From: Halichondria panicea
Lineage: Eukaryota; Porifera; Demospongiae; Suberitida; Halichondriidae
Length of the DNA stretch: 64,000 bases
Assembly: GCF_963675165.1 (NCBI RefSeq)
Contig: NC_087377.1
Coordinates: 1,699,501-1,763,500 of the forward strand
Direction: 5' to 3'
The notes below the pieces were generated by a model that saw only the letters and a program-made list of their open reading frames with translations, did no database searches and was not told the DNA's origin. Within the stretch, counting starts at the first letter, position 1. The number at the start of each line of letters is the position of its first letter. Made by a program: the position numbers and the translations under genes. Positions 1 to 11,860 of this stretch are shown here, one piece after another.

Positions 1-252
1 TCTGCCTGAGGGCATCACTGATGCATGTTCATGTCGAAAGATTATTTTAAACGAAGGGCCTGCATGGGGTTATTTTATAGTTGAACATTTTTAGTACTGA
101 GCTTTTCGAATGTGTCAATCCAAAACTTCGTCCGGGGATATAATTTGTTGCATGTGGCCAATGTAATAATAAACTTTGTTGATAACTGAATTTGAAAGAT
201 CTCTTTCTAAGCTCTTAGAAAAAATAAAATTGAATCCACTATATATACCTGT

Positions 253-683
253 AGTAGACTGTCGCTATTCCGGCTCTCTGAAGTACGGCCACCTCGATAT
301 ACCGGCCATTTGGCTTGGCACAGAATGCTAGCTATAATTATGTTTACTGCACAAAACTCACCCTGAAGTACGGCCACTCGCTATTCCGTTTACCAGCCAG
401 TGCTGTCTGTCCCAAACAAGGTTTTCAATGTAATTTTATACGTATATTACGGCCGGATATGACGTTTTGGGTGTGGTTTAGCAAATAAAATTGAATTACA
501 CTTAAATAGAGAACAGAATGATTCATTATCCTACATTATCCTCGAGACAAGAACCGCAAAAGTAGTCATTAGATTCGAGGTATGGTCGTTTTTAAGCCGC
601 GGCTATTTCCTGAGCTACAGCCACCTCGCTATTCCGGCCAAGCTGCATGGTCTAGAGGGTGACCGGATTAACGAGAGTCTACT
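253..683. mobile_element. Inverted-repeat MITE, 431 bp
   Basis: The left end (AGTAGACTGTCGC at 253) is matched in reverse complement by the right end (GAGAGTCTACT ending at 683), with the similarity running about 20 bp inward to a shared CCGG. The interior repeats a motif of the form tacggccacctcgctattccgg near 283, 362 and 607. There is no coding capacity. The target-site duplication is not clear. It lies just upstream of the first visible exon of the ROC-COR gene, so it may be intronic there. Confidence 0.65.
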
Positions 684-822
684 GTACATTATATTCGGCT
701 TCAGTCCAAATTGCCTGTGTATAGTTGTAATGTAAACTCTCAGTGCATGTCTGTACAATATCAATAACATAACGTGTTTGAGTGTATACAGTTTAATAAT
801 TATTGCTCTTTCTTATATGCAG

Positions 823-2215
823 TGATTGGAGAGCAAAAGCGATATCTGAAGAAATTGGATGATCTGATGACTGACAAAGACACTATCTCCATGCAGTACC
901 TCCGCCTCCTTCTTGTCGGGCCACCATTCGTGGGGAAAACAACAACTCTTGGCCGCTTACTGAAAGATATCGAAAACATTAGTTCTGCTGGAGACAAGGC
1001 AAAGCTACGCAGTACGCTACTCACCAATTGCCACCAAGTGGTCGCCTACATGAACAAAGATGCCACAGAATGGGTTTGTTCCAAAGACGTAGAAGAGGAA
1101 GCAAAGATTCTCTTTGGCTACATGTACAGTAGCAAGGTCGATGAAGTTCCGAGTGCCCCAACTGAGAAAAAGACAAAAACTGTCCCTGAAAGCGAAAAGC
1201 ACACAAGCATACCCAAGCCACTCTCTTATGAAAAGCCTCAGTCAAAGCCTCAAGAAGAAACACGCTCTGAAATACAAGAGAATGCTCACCAACAAAACAG
1301 GCTCATACCCATTAAAGCTAGATTACAAAAACTGATAAAGAACGGAAACTACTCTGAAATGGCCAAATGTCTCGGCAACACCTTGCTAAACATCAACGAT
1401 GTTGGAGGACAACCTGCCTTCCTAGAAATGCTACCAGCCCTATGTAATGGTCCGGCCATGTATCTAGTGTTCTTGGATCTAAGCAAGGAACTTGACGAAC
1501 CCTACGATATTCCCTTCAGTCGTGACGACACAGTCATTACTCCATTCAAAGCTGTACACACAGTGGAAGCCACAGTCTCTCAAATCCTCTCAGCAGTTGC
1601 CAGTATCCATCACGTCTCTCGAGAAGATGCCAAGTACAAAACCACCTCCAAATTGAGCGAGAAATTTGAAAAGTTCCAACAAGTTCATCCGGTAGCAGCT
1701 TTGATCGGTACTCACGTGGACAAGCTGGAGAATCCAAAAGAGAAAATCAAGCAGGTCAACGATGCTCTGAAAGCAACCACTCAAAAGTTTGCCGGGATTC
1801 TTGTATCACCTCCGCCAGATTCTGAATCTTCCTTTTTTGCCGTGGACAACTTTGCTGGAACGGAACAGTCTGACATTGCCCCGATTCGTGATTTCCTGAG
1901 CGATGTTTTTGCGTCTCATTTCAAGGATGCATCTCTGCCCATCAAACCGAAATGGCTCCTACTGGGCACACTACTGCGGATGGAGTACTCAATCGTGTCG
2001 ATGGAAGACTGCCTGGAAATCGGGAGATTGTTAGAGATGGATGAAGAAGATACCAAATTCTGTCTTTGGTAAGCTTGTAATTTTTGTACTCCTTCCAATT
2101 AATACATATAATAATGTACGGCAAACATTTCATACAGTAATTACCTCCAATGCATGTACGTACGATTTGTGTGTCCATTATTATTCTGTTATAGTTCTCA
2201 CCTAACCCACCCCCC

Positions 2216-2250
<35 letters not shown>

Positions 2251-4909
2251 ACCTACAGAAGATTGGATCCATACTCCATTACGGGAATGTACCCAATGAT
2301 ATTGATGGCTGGCTAAGCAACCACATGTTTTGTACCCCTGAAGTGATCTTCACTAGCATCAGCCAACTGATCCTTGCTGCTTTACGCATCCTCCATTCTG
2401 AAGGCCACGTCACTGAGTTTGAGCGAGCAGAGTTGGTCAAGATGGGGCAGTTTTCACTGGAGGCCATTATCAAGTACTGTAATGGACCTGATGTTGCAAA
2501 GATGCTCAAGAAAGGAGAGATTATTCCAGCCAAGCATCTCATCATACTGCTGCAATATCTCAACCTTCTTTCTGAAATCGTTCACAAAGATGCCAATGAT
2601 CCGAAGGTCACCCGAATCACCTATCTCATGCCGGCTATTTTGGACTGTGCTTCACAAGACGAGCTAACCAACACACCTCAACCAGACACCAACATCCCAG
2701 AACCACTCCACATCACATTCAGCTTTGGTTACGTACCAACAGGAGTCTTCTGTGGGCTCATCACTCGACTAGTTTCCCAAGGCCCTCATAAAATTCTTGG
2801 ATTGACGTGGGAATTGGTGGAAGATGGTGTCAAACGAAACTGCGTCTCCTTTTATGTTGACTACGTACACAAAGTGACACTGCTCTCTCACGACAGAAGC
2901 TACGAGATACGAGTTGAACGCAATGCAAAACAGATGGATTTATCTCTTCACGATCTTTGCTCTCACACTCTGTCAGCAATCCTGTATTCTCTCAAGATCC
3001 TGTTCCCAAAGTTGAACCTCAGTGTTGCATTTCAATGCTCTTGTCCCAAACACGCAACAAGCAAGAGTCTAAACAACCTTTGCACCCTTGTTCAAGGCCG
3101 ACAGATCCACTTCCTGTGTGGTAGAAGTCCCGTCACCCTCAGTGAAGCACAACAAGTGTGGTTGGGGAAGGTGAGTTATTCTCGTGCATGTAGACTATAG
3201 TTAAGTGTGTTCTAGCTAATGATTAACTGTTGAGCGATTTTGCCTTGAATAGACATAATATTTATGGTAAGACCATCAGATCAGCTATATCAGGTACACA
3301 TAGATTCACTATCGTCTTTACCAACTTTCCTTGTGCTAAGCTCTGTACATGAGTGCATGGCTGGTAACACATAATTTGATCTAGTGAACGCCATTTAACA
3401 GTTTGACGCACATAGCTAGACGATACAGAATCCATGTAGTAAGACACTCCATCCCCTCATGTGCTCCTGGCTATAAGTATATAGCTGATATGATGGTCTC
3501 AGTTCTAGTGTTGTATGTACACGTACGTAGCTTGAAGCTCAGAGTATACACTATACATTGTGCAGATGGGCTAAAATTAATTATTCTGTATTGCATAATT
3601 CTCTGTTATCTAGGTTGCAAGCATTGGTCAGAAGGCAAGCTTGTGTGTGCTCAAGTTTGTTAGAAATCCTGTAAAGCAGTTTTCCTTTGATTGGAGCAAA
3701 GTGGGAGATGATGACACAGCACCTGTTCTCAGCAAACCCAACACTGTGAGCTTCCAGAGTGTGAGAGAGGAGGACTTTGGTCACTACCAGTGTGAGGTGA
3801 AGGATGCAGCTGCTGGGAAAGTGCTCCTCACTCTCTACACAGCTCTCTACAAAGAGGACACAAGTCAGTTATCTAACCTCAAGTAACTACGTACTTTCTT
3901 TAATTTGCTACCATTAATTTTATGATACTAAGCCCTACAACTTCTATACTTACATATGTATAACCAGTGTACACAGTGTTTACTTCCCCTGCCCCATAAT
4001 GACAACAGAACTCTTACAACTGCCCAATTCCCATACCCTTATATAGTGTGAAGCTTTTCATTAGCTATGGTGGGGCCACTTGTGTAAGTGTGTGCATTAC
4101 ATCCGCTACAGTATAGCGGTTAATTTTCGTGGGGTAAATATTCGTTATTTTCGTGGGCAATCCGCGACATTTTCCCCTACGAAAGCATAGGTGTGGTTTA
4201 CCAGAACGCATGCAATGCAGTACATTCAATCAATGTTTTTGATTATTTTCTCAATGAATGGATATCCCACGATAATTACACACTATCTATCTTACTACCA
4301 TTATTAAAAAAAAGTTCTATCAGTTCCATCTGTCATAATCAGATTGCTATATTCGAAAGCTGGAAACTACATGACTACATGTCCGGCATTCCCCATTATT
4401 ATACAAGCACATGTTGTGTTGCGTATAATAATAATTATTTGTGCATTTTCAGATGCTTATTGTACGCAGTTTGTCATAAAACTGGCCATTTTCAATGCAA
4501 TATGTACTAATCTTGTGTGTGTGTAGGATCGTCACAAGAGGAGCCTACTAGCAGAAACCAAACAGTAGAAATTGCACAACAACGGTCGTCCATTGTTCTG
4601 ACTGGAGATGATATTCTAACAATTTGTGAGAAGCTGAGAAGTGCAAGCAAAGATTGGTTCAACTTGGGACTGGCTCTTGGAATGAAGTTTTACGAGTTGG
4701 AAAATATTCGAGATCGAAGCACAGATAATGTGTGCCGCCTAACGATGATAGTAGCCAAGCGTCTTGAAGTCACTGATCCACCCATGACATGGCCTTACAT
4801 ATGTGAATGTCTAAGGAGGCCTACTGTTGAGCGTAACGATGTAGCCGAGGAAATTGAAGACAAGTATGTGAGGACAGCAACTGCAGTTGCTCATAGTGCC
4901 ACCAATTGA
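823..4909 (+). CDS. ROC-COR-Ig-Death protein, copy 1 (5' end outside window)
   Basis: Four exons are visible: 823-2068, 2249-3170, 3614-3863 and 4527-4909, with stop TGA at 4907. Exon 1 starts after the acceptor tatatgcag and carries a ROC-type GTPase: P-loop GPPFVGKT, switch II DVGGQ and a G4-like THVD. Exon 2 is the COR-like region, ending WLGK at the donor gtgagt. Exon 3 is an Ig-like domain (FDW, then EEDFGHYQCEV). Exon 4 is a death domain (DDILTICEKL, WFNLGLALGM, MTWPYICECL). The junction phases agree: Trp is split at intron 1, phase 0 at intron 2, phase 1 at intron 3. Intron 1 holds a CA microsatellite and is absent from copy 2. No ankyrin exon is visible; the phase-1 entry into exon 1 requires upstream exons beyond the left edge. 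The likely role is intracellular GTP-regulated adaptor signalling through the death fold, as known for ROC-COR and death-domain families; partners are unknown. Confidence 0.82.
2215..2248. repeat. CA microsatellite in intron 1 of copy 1
   Basis: A short C run is followed by uninterrupted CA dinucleotides directly abutting the acceptor AG, so the polypyrimidine tract of this intron is itself made of the microsatellite. Confidence 0.9.
4112..4215. mobile_element. Half copy of the GCTATACGG-type MITE
   Basis: Begins agtatagcggttaattttcg followed by tggggtaaatattcg, the same terminus as the full-length copies near 22449 and 50611. The other terminus is not seen. It lies in intron 3 of ROC-COR copy 1. 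Confidence 0.55.
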
Positions 4910-4988
4910 TCATGATAACCTGACAAGGTACGTTTGTACTAATGTATTATTATGATCCATTACTGATATATACTTTTTTTATTGCATA

Positions 4989-5030
4989 GCTTGAAGGGGA
5001 CGAATAAAGTAAAGAAGCATAAAGAAGCGT
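4989..5030 (+). promoter_or_regulatory. 3' UTR exon and poly(A) signal of copy 1
   Basis: After the stop codon a donor (caag/gtacg near 4927) and an acceptor (gcatag ending 4988) suggest a 3' UTR intron. The following exon begins cttgaaggggacg and has AATAAA at 5003-5008. The same block is seen on the minus strand at 28200-28275 behind the copy 3 remnant, which supports its being a conserved gene end. Confidence 0.6.
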
Positions 5031-5173
5031 CCATGCAAGAATTAAGTAAAGAACTGACTGACTCTGTGCTAACAATGTTGTCTATATAGCCATTATTATA
5101 CAGTATGAGTACTGTAACATGTTCAAGCATTGTTCCTTTGTTCCTTGTAAGGGATCAGCATCTTATTCTTATC

Positions 5174-5418
5174 CCTTTCCTTGCCATTCGTGAAATCTGG
5201 AACAGGAGCGTCTTTAGGTCGATCAATTAGTGTGGATCCGGCCTCACCACGCCTCCAAGTCATTCTATTAGTCTAGATCCGGCTAGCAATTCTAGCTGGG
5301 ACTCCCAGTTCTAGCTCCTTTTGTTTAGCGTGTCAGAGACTGGGAGAAGATGATTGGCACTCCCTGGCTCCTTTGGATGTACAGCTGTCCAGATCCCTAG
5401 AACATACCCTCCATTCTG
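5174..5418. repeat. Left arm of 245-bp inverted repeat
   Basis: Reverse complement of 9355-9599 with essentially one mismatch by eye (near 5264). The arms enclose 3.9 kb containing a non-LTR retrotransposon fragment and two foldback elements. No terminal signature or transposase links it to a known transposon class. Confidence 0.9.
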
Positions 5419-6139
5419 ACGAGTTATCAGTGCATAGGGTGCTTACTAGATTCTTGCCAGCCAGTACAGTTCAAGCTACACACAGCACCGCTCAACTATT
5501 CTCTACCCCATTATCTAGCTAAATCTGGTCCAACTAGACAGCAGACACAGCTAGTTAATTCAGTAAAGCCAGGGGTAGCCCTACTTCTACGGTTGTTCAG
5601 TACCCACGGTAACAATTCCTCTGGGCTGGGCTAACTAGTTGAGCCACGCCTCCCAATTCTCAAGGCTAGGTACATGTCTCTGTCTAGCTGCTTCTTCAGC
5701 TTCTTGCTCAGTTTTGTGGCTTAGAGAAAGGCCAGCTACTCAGGGGGAAGAGTCCAGATGAAAGTCTGGCAGCCAGGTGACGTCCAAACGGTCAGTTATT
5801 CTTTCCACCAACTTTTTAATCTAGTCTAGTCCTGCTTGCACTGCTACTACTACTGCTGCCTACTGCTGCTACTCTTCCTAGCTAGTCAAAGGTTTCTTTT
5901 TTTTTTTTTTTTTTACTTGACTGATAAGGCCGTTACCTAGACTACAGTTTGTTTGTCAGGGAGGAGCTCACATACAACTTCATCTAATTCATCATAACGA
6001 TTCCTTACCCATTGTTGTAATTTCTACAACAGATTGCCAAGGAAAGAGCTAAATACAGGAATGGTATAAAACCTTTAGTCAAACTCTTCAGAGCTAGCTA
6101 GCTAGAGCTTGAGAGATGAGAGCTAGCTAGGGCCTGGGG

Positions 6140-7563
6140 CTAGGGGGAACAGACTGCAGTCGTTCCTACAATAAGCAAAATTTTAGAGAAACACGTTAAT
6201 TAAGTCTCTTTGTCAGGAACACCTGTGCGACCAGGCACCTATATCTCCAAGGCAGTGGGGCTTCATGTCATCACGCTCATCTATCTCAGCCCTAATACAG
6301 GTGATAGAAGACTGGAGTAGAGCCCTGGATCAAGGTCAAGAAGTATGCGTAGTTTTCTTTGATATCAAAAAGGCATTCGATACTGTCCCCCATGTCAATC
6401 TTCTGAAACATCTACAGTCACTTAATTTTAACAAATATTTACTAAACTGGGTGCATAGCTACTTACTGGAGAGGAAACAGTTTGTGGGTATTGATGGCGG
6501 TAACTCAGACAGCTTACATGTTCTCTCAGGTGTGCCCCAAGGTTCGGTTTTGGGTCCACTATTGTTCATTACGTACATAAACCAAGTCACAGATGTTATT
6601 TCTCAAGACAGTAAGCTAAATATGTTTGCTGATGACATGGCCTTATACAGAGTTATCACATCTACTAATGACTACGTGAATCTTCAAAAGGACATTTCTA
6701 AAGTCTCAAATTTTTTGAACACTAAATTATTAGAATTTAATCTTGGCAAGTGTAAGTTTATGTCCGTTTCTAAGAAAACATCGCGCTCATTGAAGGCTCC
6801 AACTCTACTTCTAAATGGTTATGTACTGCAGCAGGTTTCTAACTACAAGTATTTAGGAATTACCATATCGGCTGACTTGAGCTGGCACACTCACATCAAT
6901 ACGATTTGTAATAAAACAAGGAAGTTGATAGGTCTCCTACATCGCAGGTTCTCTGAGAATTCTTCTCCAACAACACTGTTAAAGTTGTGTACATCGTTTG
7001 TGAGACCACATCTGGAATACGCATCCTCTGTATGGAACCCATTTCACAAGTGTGAAATAAACAATTTAGAAAAAGTCCAGAGATTTGCTATGAGAGTCTG
7101 TCTGAAGAAATGGAATTTGAAAAGTGAAGAATTACTCACCTTGACCAGGCTTCCTTCTCTGCAGCTGAGGCGCCTTGCTGCGGTGCTTTGCCACCTTTTC
7201 AAAATACTACACAATCTAACTGACTTCCCAAACAACCCAGCAACCAAGAGAAATATGACGTACAGTAGTAGAACTGTTAACTGTTTTACTCTGGTCCCCT
7301 ACCAATGTAGAACATCCTTTTACAAATTCTCATTTTTTCCGCATGCAATCTCAATATGGAATAGGCTGGTTAGCCACAAGGACTTTACTTTAGTAGACTG
7401 TACTAGTATAAGTTCATTTAAGTCTCATCTGTATTCACATCTAGTTGACATGTTGTAACTATTAAAGCGTATGTTATAGGACTCACTTCACCCTAGCTTT
7501 GTAGCTATTTGTGTATCCTTGCAATTAATTGCTAAATCTTTCATAAAAAAAAAAAAAAAAAAA
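6140..7563 (+). mobile_element. 5'-truncated non-LTR retrotransposon with poly(A) tail
   Basis: Contains the C-terminal part of a reverse transcriptase and ends in an A run (7545-7563). Homology begins near 6140 (PTISKILEKHV), so most of the element, including any endonuclease, is missing. A one-base frameshift near 6200 separates that motif from the main reading frame. The tail and motifs fit the jockey/CR1-like group; the exact clade is undetermined. No flanking target-site duplication is obvious. Confidence 0.85.
6202..7458 (+). pseudogene. Reverse transcriptase fragment of a non-LTR element
   Basis: The open frame runs to TAA at 7456, with the first Met at 6265. It shows the RT finger and palm motifs in order: PRQWGFMSSRSS, the catalytic block VVFFDIKKAFDTVPH, GVPQGSVLGPLLF, and the active site as MFADDMALY (FADD rather than the commoner YADD). 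The tail NLEKVQRFAMR and SSFKSHLYSHL are typical of jockey/CR1-like C-termini. It lacks an endonuclease and the RT N-terminus, so it is a dead 5'-truncated copy. It would have acted in target-primed reverse transcription. Confidence 0.88.
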
Positions 7564-8500
7564 GTCGTTGCTAGCCTCTTTGTGGTGAACCATGTATCCT
7601 CTACTATCTATGGCACAAGTAAGATAAAATTAGGTAGTCTATAAAATTATAATTATATAATCTCAGTACAGTACATGCAGTATACACAATAGCTAGCTGG
7701 TACATGGTATGGTATAGATACATGTCTGATGTAGATCTAGTATTTGTAACACTTGTTTGTAAAGACAGACCCTTTGCACCACCTTCACTCTTGTTTCTTC
7801 TTTTCCGCTATACGTCCATTTACTCCATACGTTTCATACTATCTCACTTGTAATTGTTGTTTCACCATTTCCCAGGCCGTACTGTACAAGTAAAAGCAAT
7901 CCTTGAGATCTGCAACGTCTTGGTCTACAAAGAGTCTGTCGTTCACTTCTCATTTCTGGATTCTTTACCCATGTTCCTGTGTATCATTACTGTGTGGCTT
8001 GTGCTATATATTCAAATTTTGAGTGGAGTTCTACTGGGGCTATTGTAGCATTGTCCTTGGGACCGAGGCTATAGGACAAATCGGACTGCTCTGCCTCATA
8101 AATGAAGAAGCGAACACAAATGGCAGAATGTTCCCTCACAATAATATAATGATTGTTTTTTGTGCAATAAAACAATATGTTTGCTGTATTCATTTCAATA
8201 GTCTTACAACATGTTGGGATGCATGAGCACATTAATTTTAATACCCTGTATGGATCTGCACTATAGATCTATAGTATTAATAGAAGATTTAAAGTTTCAT
8301 GTGCTTCTTGGGCATAATCCTTTGGAGCCGCCCCCACATCACAGACAAAAATTAATTATAAGGTCAAAGTTCATGGACATATTCCTGTCTTTAGGCTCTT
8401 AATCTTGTGAAGAGATCAATTTCACAAATGGCTACTGCTAGCTAGCTGTTTTAACAGATATTTTCTGAGTATTGTAGCTAACAAAAAGCTAGCGCTTTAG
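7564..8500. other. No gene recognised
   Basis: AT-rich sequence with only short reading frames lacking splice context or recognisable motifs. It sits inside the large inverted-repeat structure, downstream of the retrotransposon tail. Confidence 0.5.
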
Positions 8501-8831
8501 TAGACTGGCGGCGACAGCCTCTCGCGTGTGTAGCGCGAGAGACTGGCAAACTGCCTATCAGTCACTTGTCTCAGCTGCAACGAGCATTGCAGCCTATCAG
8601 ATAGCTCAACGTCATATTAGCCCTGTTATTCTAACCGCACTTACACTTCAGGGGATTCAGTGCATTCCATAGTAGCTGAATCTCATAGCAAAATTTAACC
8701 ACATTATCTATAATGATATTCATGTTTAGTAGTGTCATACGATCTATTACACTTCCGCTGAGACGAGTGACTGATAGGCAGTTTGCCAGTCGCTCGCGCT
8801 ACGCGCTCGGGCGGCTGTCACCGCCAGTCTA
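8501..8831. mobile_element. Foldback/MULE-like MITE with 9-bp target duplication
   Basis: The termini are TAGACTGGCGG and CCGCCAGTCTA, with inverted similarity continuing about 70 bp inward (CTGGCAAACTGCCTATCAGT on both arms). It is flanked by a perfect 9-bp direct repeat GCGCTTTAG at 8492-8500 and 8832-8840. A 9-bp duplication is the known habit of Mutator-like elements. There is no coding capacity. Confidence 0.88.
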
Positions 8832-8849
8832 GCGCTTTAGTGCAAGGCT

Positions 8850-9175
8850 AACTCATATGTTGAATAGAAAGTTTGTGCGGACAGATGATGCTATGAAAGA
8901 TTCTGAAGAGACTGCAACAGCCTTCAATGTGAGTCAAACTAGCCATAACTCGAGAAAGAAGCTTTAGTTTGCTAATCCACGAATCAAAATCCAAGAGAAC
9001 GTGGCTAGAAGCCTATAGAAGCTGTTAGCTTTCGTCCCATTGCAACCGTTGAGCAGTTACAGCTGAACAGACACACACACACAGACAGACACACAGAATG
9101 TACATACACACACACACAGCTCAGACAGCTTTACCGTATCCCTCGTGCGGCTACGCCTCGAGGCATAATCAATGT
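8850..9175. repeat. Possible dispersed repeat with CA-rich 3' part
   Basis: A non-coding stretch ends in several short ACAC/AGAC runs (9070-9120) and a tail cctcgaggcataatc; a similar gaggcataatc string recurs near 18800. It may be a SINE-like or MITE-derived unit, but I could not define its ends. Confidence 0.3.
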
Positions 9176-9229
9176 CATGGTGTTCAATTATTGGAATTAT
9201 TACTGGTGATTGGACAATTGGTGATGACT

Positions 9230-9276
9230 TAGTTGGGCGGAGTCCAGCGCAGCGTTGGTTGGACTCCGCCCAACTA
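9230..9276. mobile_element. 47-bp foldback element with 9-bp target duplication
   Basis: A near-perfect hairpin starts TAGTTGGGCGGAGTCCA and ends with its complement TGGACTCCGCCCAACTA around a 13-nt loop. A perfect 9-bp repeat GTGATGACT lies on either side (9221-9229 and 9277-9285). It shares TAG..CTA ends and duplication length with the elements at 8501, 27935 and 43247. Confidence 0.8.
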
Positions 9277-9354
9277 GTGATGACTACCCACTACTTGACT
9301 AAGGTGGTACAGGTATAGTCTACAGCGCATAGTTTAAGGATCAAGACATATATG

Positions 9355-9599
9355 CAGAATGGAGGGTATGTTCTAGGGATCTGGACAGCTGTACATCCAA
9401 AGGAGCCAGGGAGTGCCAATCATCTTCTCCCAGTCTCTGACACGCTAAACAAAAGGAGCTAGAACTGGGAGTCCCAGCTAGAATTGCTAGCCGGATCTAG
9501 ACTAATAGAATGACATGGAGGCGTGGTGAGGCCGGATCCACACTAATTGATCGACCTAAAGACGCTCCTGTTCCAGATTTCACGAATGGCAAGGAAAGG
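9355..9599. repeat. Right arm of 245-bp inverted repeat
   Basis: Reverse complement of 5174-5418, about one mismatch by eye. The 82-codon open frame crossing it (9510-9758) has no homologue motif and is treated as chance. Confidence 0.9.
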
Positions 9600-9763
9600 T
9601 ACAAGGCATCTTCAGTGCGGCCTGGGATCGAGCTCGAGGCTAAAAGATTGCCTTCCTCCTACGTTATTGACTTGTTGCAGTTCACCTGTAGTGTGAGCGT
9701 GTGGGTTATAAACCGGGGCTCCGGAGCTGTAGGTGGGTGGCCGGGAAACCGGCGGTAACTAAC

Positions 9764-9936
9764 TTTCCTGTAGTCTTTCATTGTGATAGTCAACAGGTCT
9801 CCTGTAGTCTTTCATTAGATCACAGCCCTCCTGTAGTCTTTCATTAGATCACAGCCCTCCTGTATGTAGTCTTTCATTGTGATTGTCAACAGCAGCCCTT
9901 CCTGTAGTCTTTCATTGTGATAGTCAACAGCAGCCC
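9764..9936. repeat. Tandem repeat of about 31-36 bp, five units
   Basis: Five imperfect copies of tcctgtagtctttcattgtg followed by atagtcaacag or atcacagccc. Related single units recur at 10012-10040 and 10518-10545 followed by gtagcaaac, so the family extends over 0.8 kb. Confidence 0.8.
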
Positions 9937-10907
9937 CCGCTACAGTGGTAGTTTTTTTTTTGTTTTTTTTGCTAGGTAGCAGCCCTACTACCTTTGATTA
10001 GGCAGCAGTCCTACTGTCTTTCATTAGGCCGTAGCAAACACGTTTTTTTCCGAACAATTCATTGCTTTGCTAATAATTATTATTATAGTTCGTTTTGTCA
10101 TAATTATATAATTATAAGAGAGCAACAATCATGTACATGTACGTAGATAATTATTATAACTTTTTATTTCTTGTGCCTCGAGCATTTTGTTGAGACCACC
10201 ACCATCTTTATAGTTCACCTGCATGTGAGAGAAGAGGTAAACAATTATGGGTGGGAGGATGCATGTGGGAAGGTAATGAAGGTATTGTGTGAAAAACCTG
10301 AGTATTAGTATACTTATAAGAAAAGTGAGATTTATGGAGTATATACTAAGAGCCTTGTGGGGAGCAACTGGGGTTAGAAATTGGATAGTTGCAGGAATTA
10401 TATATTATTATTATGACGACATATACTGTGCTATAAAATTGGCCGCTGAATGTTTTCTATACGTACGAATATATATACAGTTTACAGTGTACGGGTATGC
10501 ATTAGGTAACAGCCTCCTACTGTCTTTCATTAGGCAGTAGCAAACGGTTTTTTTTCCAATGACATTGCATGCAGACAATTACAAGCCCCACCCCTGTTTT
10601 AGATCTAGGGGAAAACCTGACTCATAATTATTATCTGGCTGGCCAGCACAACATGTCTAACTTGGGTAAGTACGTGTATACGTGTGTGCATAATTATGTC
10701 AAGCTAGCTATAGATATGTATACCTATGCCATAGCCTACAAGTATAATTATGTCATACATCCCATTCACACACGTACACACACACACACACACGCCCACA
10801 CACACACAGCTCCACTATTGGTAGATACTCCCCGTCTAAGATAAGCGACAGTTACATCGTTGCTTTCAAAGATGAGCTCACAGCTGAACAAGGTTAAAAA
10901 TTAGTAT
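9937..10907. other. No gene recognised; simple repeats
   Basis: AT-rich DNA with T runs near 9951-9970, two stray units of the neighbouring tandem repeat and a CA tract at 10772-10807. Short open frames here have no recognisable motif. Confidence 0.5.
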
Positions 10908-11052
10908 ACCGTAAAACCTCGATTTAAGGCGACACTTTTAAATATTAAATTATGTTTGCAAAAAAAAGTATACAGTTTTAATGTACATGGTACTATAATA
11001 TGGGCGAAATGCCCAAGTGTTTAAAGGGTCACCTTAAATCGAAGTTTTACAA
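10908..11052. mobile_element. Small MITE, about 145 bp
   Basis: The left end GTAAAACCTCGATTTAAGG (about 10910) is mirrored at the right end by ccttaaatcgaagttttac (to about 11051), giving terminal inverted repeats of about 20 bp. TA dinucleotides lie at the left junction. Non-coding. Confidence 0.7.
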
Positions 11053-11380
11053 TGCTAAGACAAGAAAGGCCAACTGTACAATCATGTGATATGAAGTCTA
11101 GGTCCTAAAAATAAAAAGGATGGTGGTATGAGTGGGTGGGGCAATAAACAAAGGAATGTACAAGTGAAATGTATGTAACGTTGTCAATGCAATAAGCGTG
11201 TAATAAAAGTCCTACCATCCCTAGCTATAGCTTTCCATGTAATTTTTTTAATTTCCCAAATGACTACAGTCAATGTGCCCGCCACTGTATAATGGCCAAA
11301 ACATTGCTCCACAAAAAGGTGTCCATAATTATATTGAGGAGTTGGTATAATGTTAATTCATTTTCAATGTACTTATTGCA

Positions 11381-11491
11381 GTTTCCGCGGCAATGGAAGC
11401 TGTCAGAGAGATATTCCGCGCAGCAGGGGGGAAGAATAGTGTCAGCGCAGAGTTCAGCTTTAAAGCCTTCTCTGCTATCATGGATCCTGAG
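11381..11491 (+). CDS. Unrecognised exon-like segment
   Basis: Bounded by a good acceptor (cttattgcag ending 11380) and a donor gtaagc at 11492, and open in one frame. It encodes SAAMEAVREIFRAAGGKN followed by SAEFSFKAFSAIMDPE, a charged helical peptide vaguely like a helix-loop-helix. No neighbouring exon on this strand could be assigned, so it may be a captured or orphan exon, or chance. Confidence 0.35.
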
Positions 11492-11701
11492 TAAGCGTTT
11501 GGGATATTGAACGTTTATTTTCCCACTCCCTCCCTCTTTCTTTGACACAGTCACTCCTCCCCTCACATGCACAGCAAAGAACAGGGTGTCCCTGCATGGT
11601 TGAGTAGCTATAATTAAGCTGATTGAATTTAGAAGTGAGTGCATATACAGAGCTTGATAAGCTAATATAATTTGGGGAAAGTCCTGGCCTGGGCTGTATT
11701 C

Positions 11702-11806
11702 CGTATAGCGGGTGATAATTATGATAAGCTTCATTACGTGCACTGCATTGCATGCGTTCCATTTTTTCGGGGTAACGTTTTTGTCACCCCACGAAAATTA
11801 CATTTA
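11702..11806. mobile_element. Fragment of the GCTATACGG-type MITE
   Basis: Has the terminus cgtatagcgggtgataatta and an internal caccccacgaaaattac characteristic of the family whose complete copies are at 22449 and 50611. It is rearranged or truncated. Confidence 0.5.
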
Positions 11807-11860
11807 TGAATTCTCTCTATTGTGGTCATGTATTGTCACGCAGGTGGTTTGAGTTATTAT

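Noticed and set aside
4910-5170. Search for a tRNA or other structured RNA gene in spacers
   Set aside because: No cloverleaf with A and B boxes could be recognised by eye here or elsewhere; a covariance-model search would be decisive.
5174-9599. Reading the 4.4-kb inverted-repeat structure as an autonomous DNA transposon
   Set aside because: No transposase was found inside; the only coding remnant belongs to a non-LTR retrotransposon.
9510-9758. 82-codon open frame crossing the right inverted arm
   Set aside because: The same sequence in the left arm is not part of a comparable frame, and no motif or splice signal supports it.
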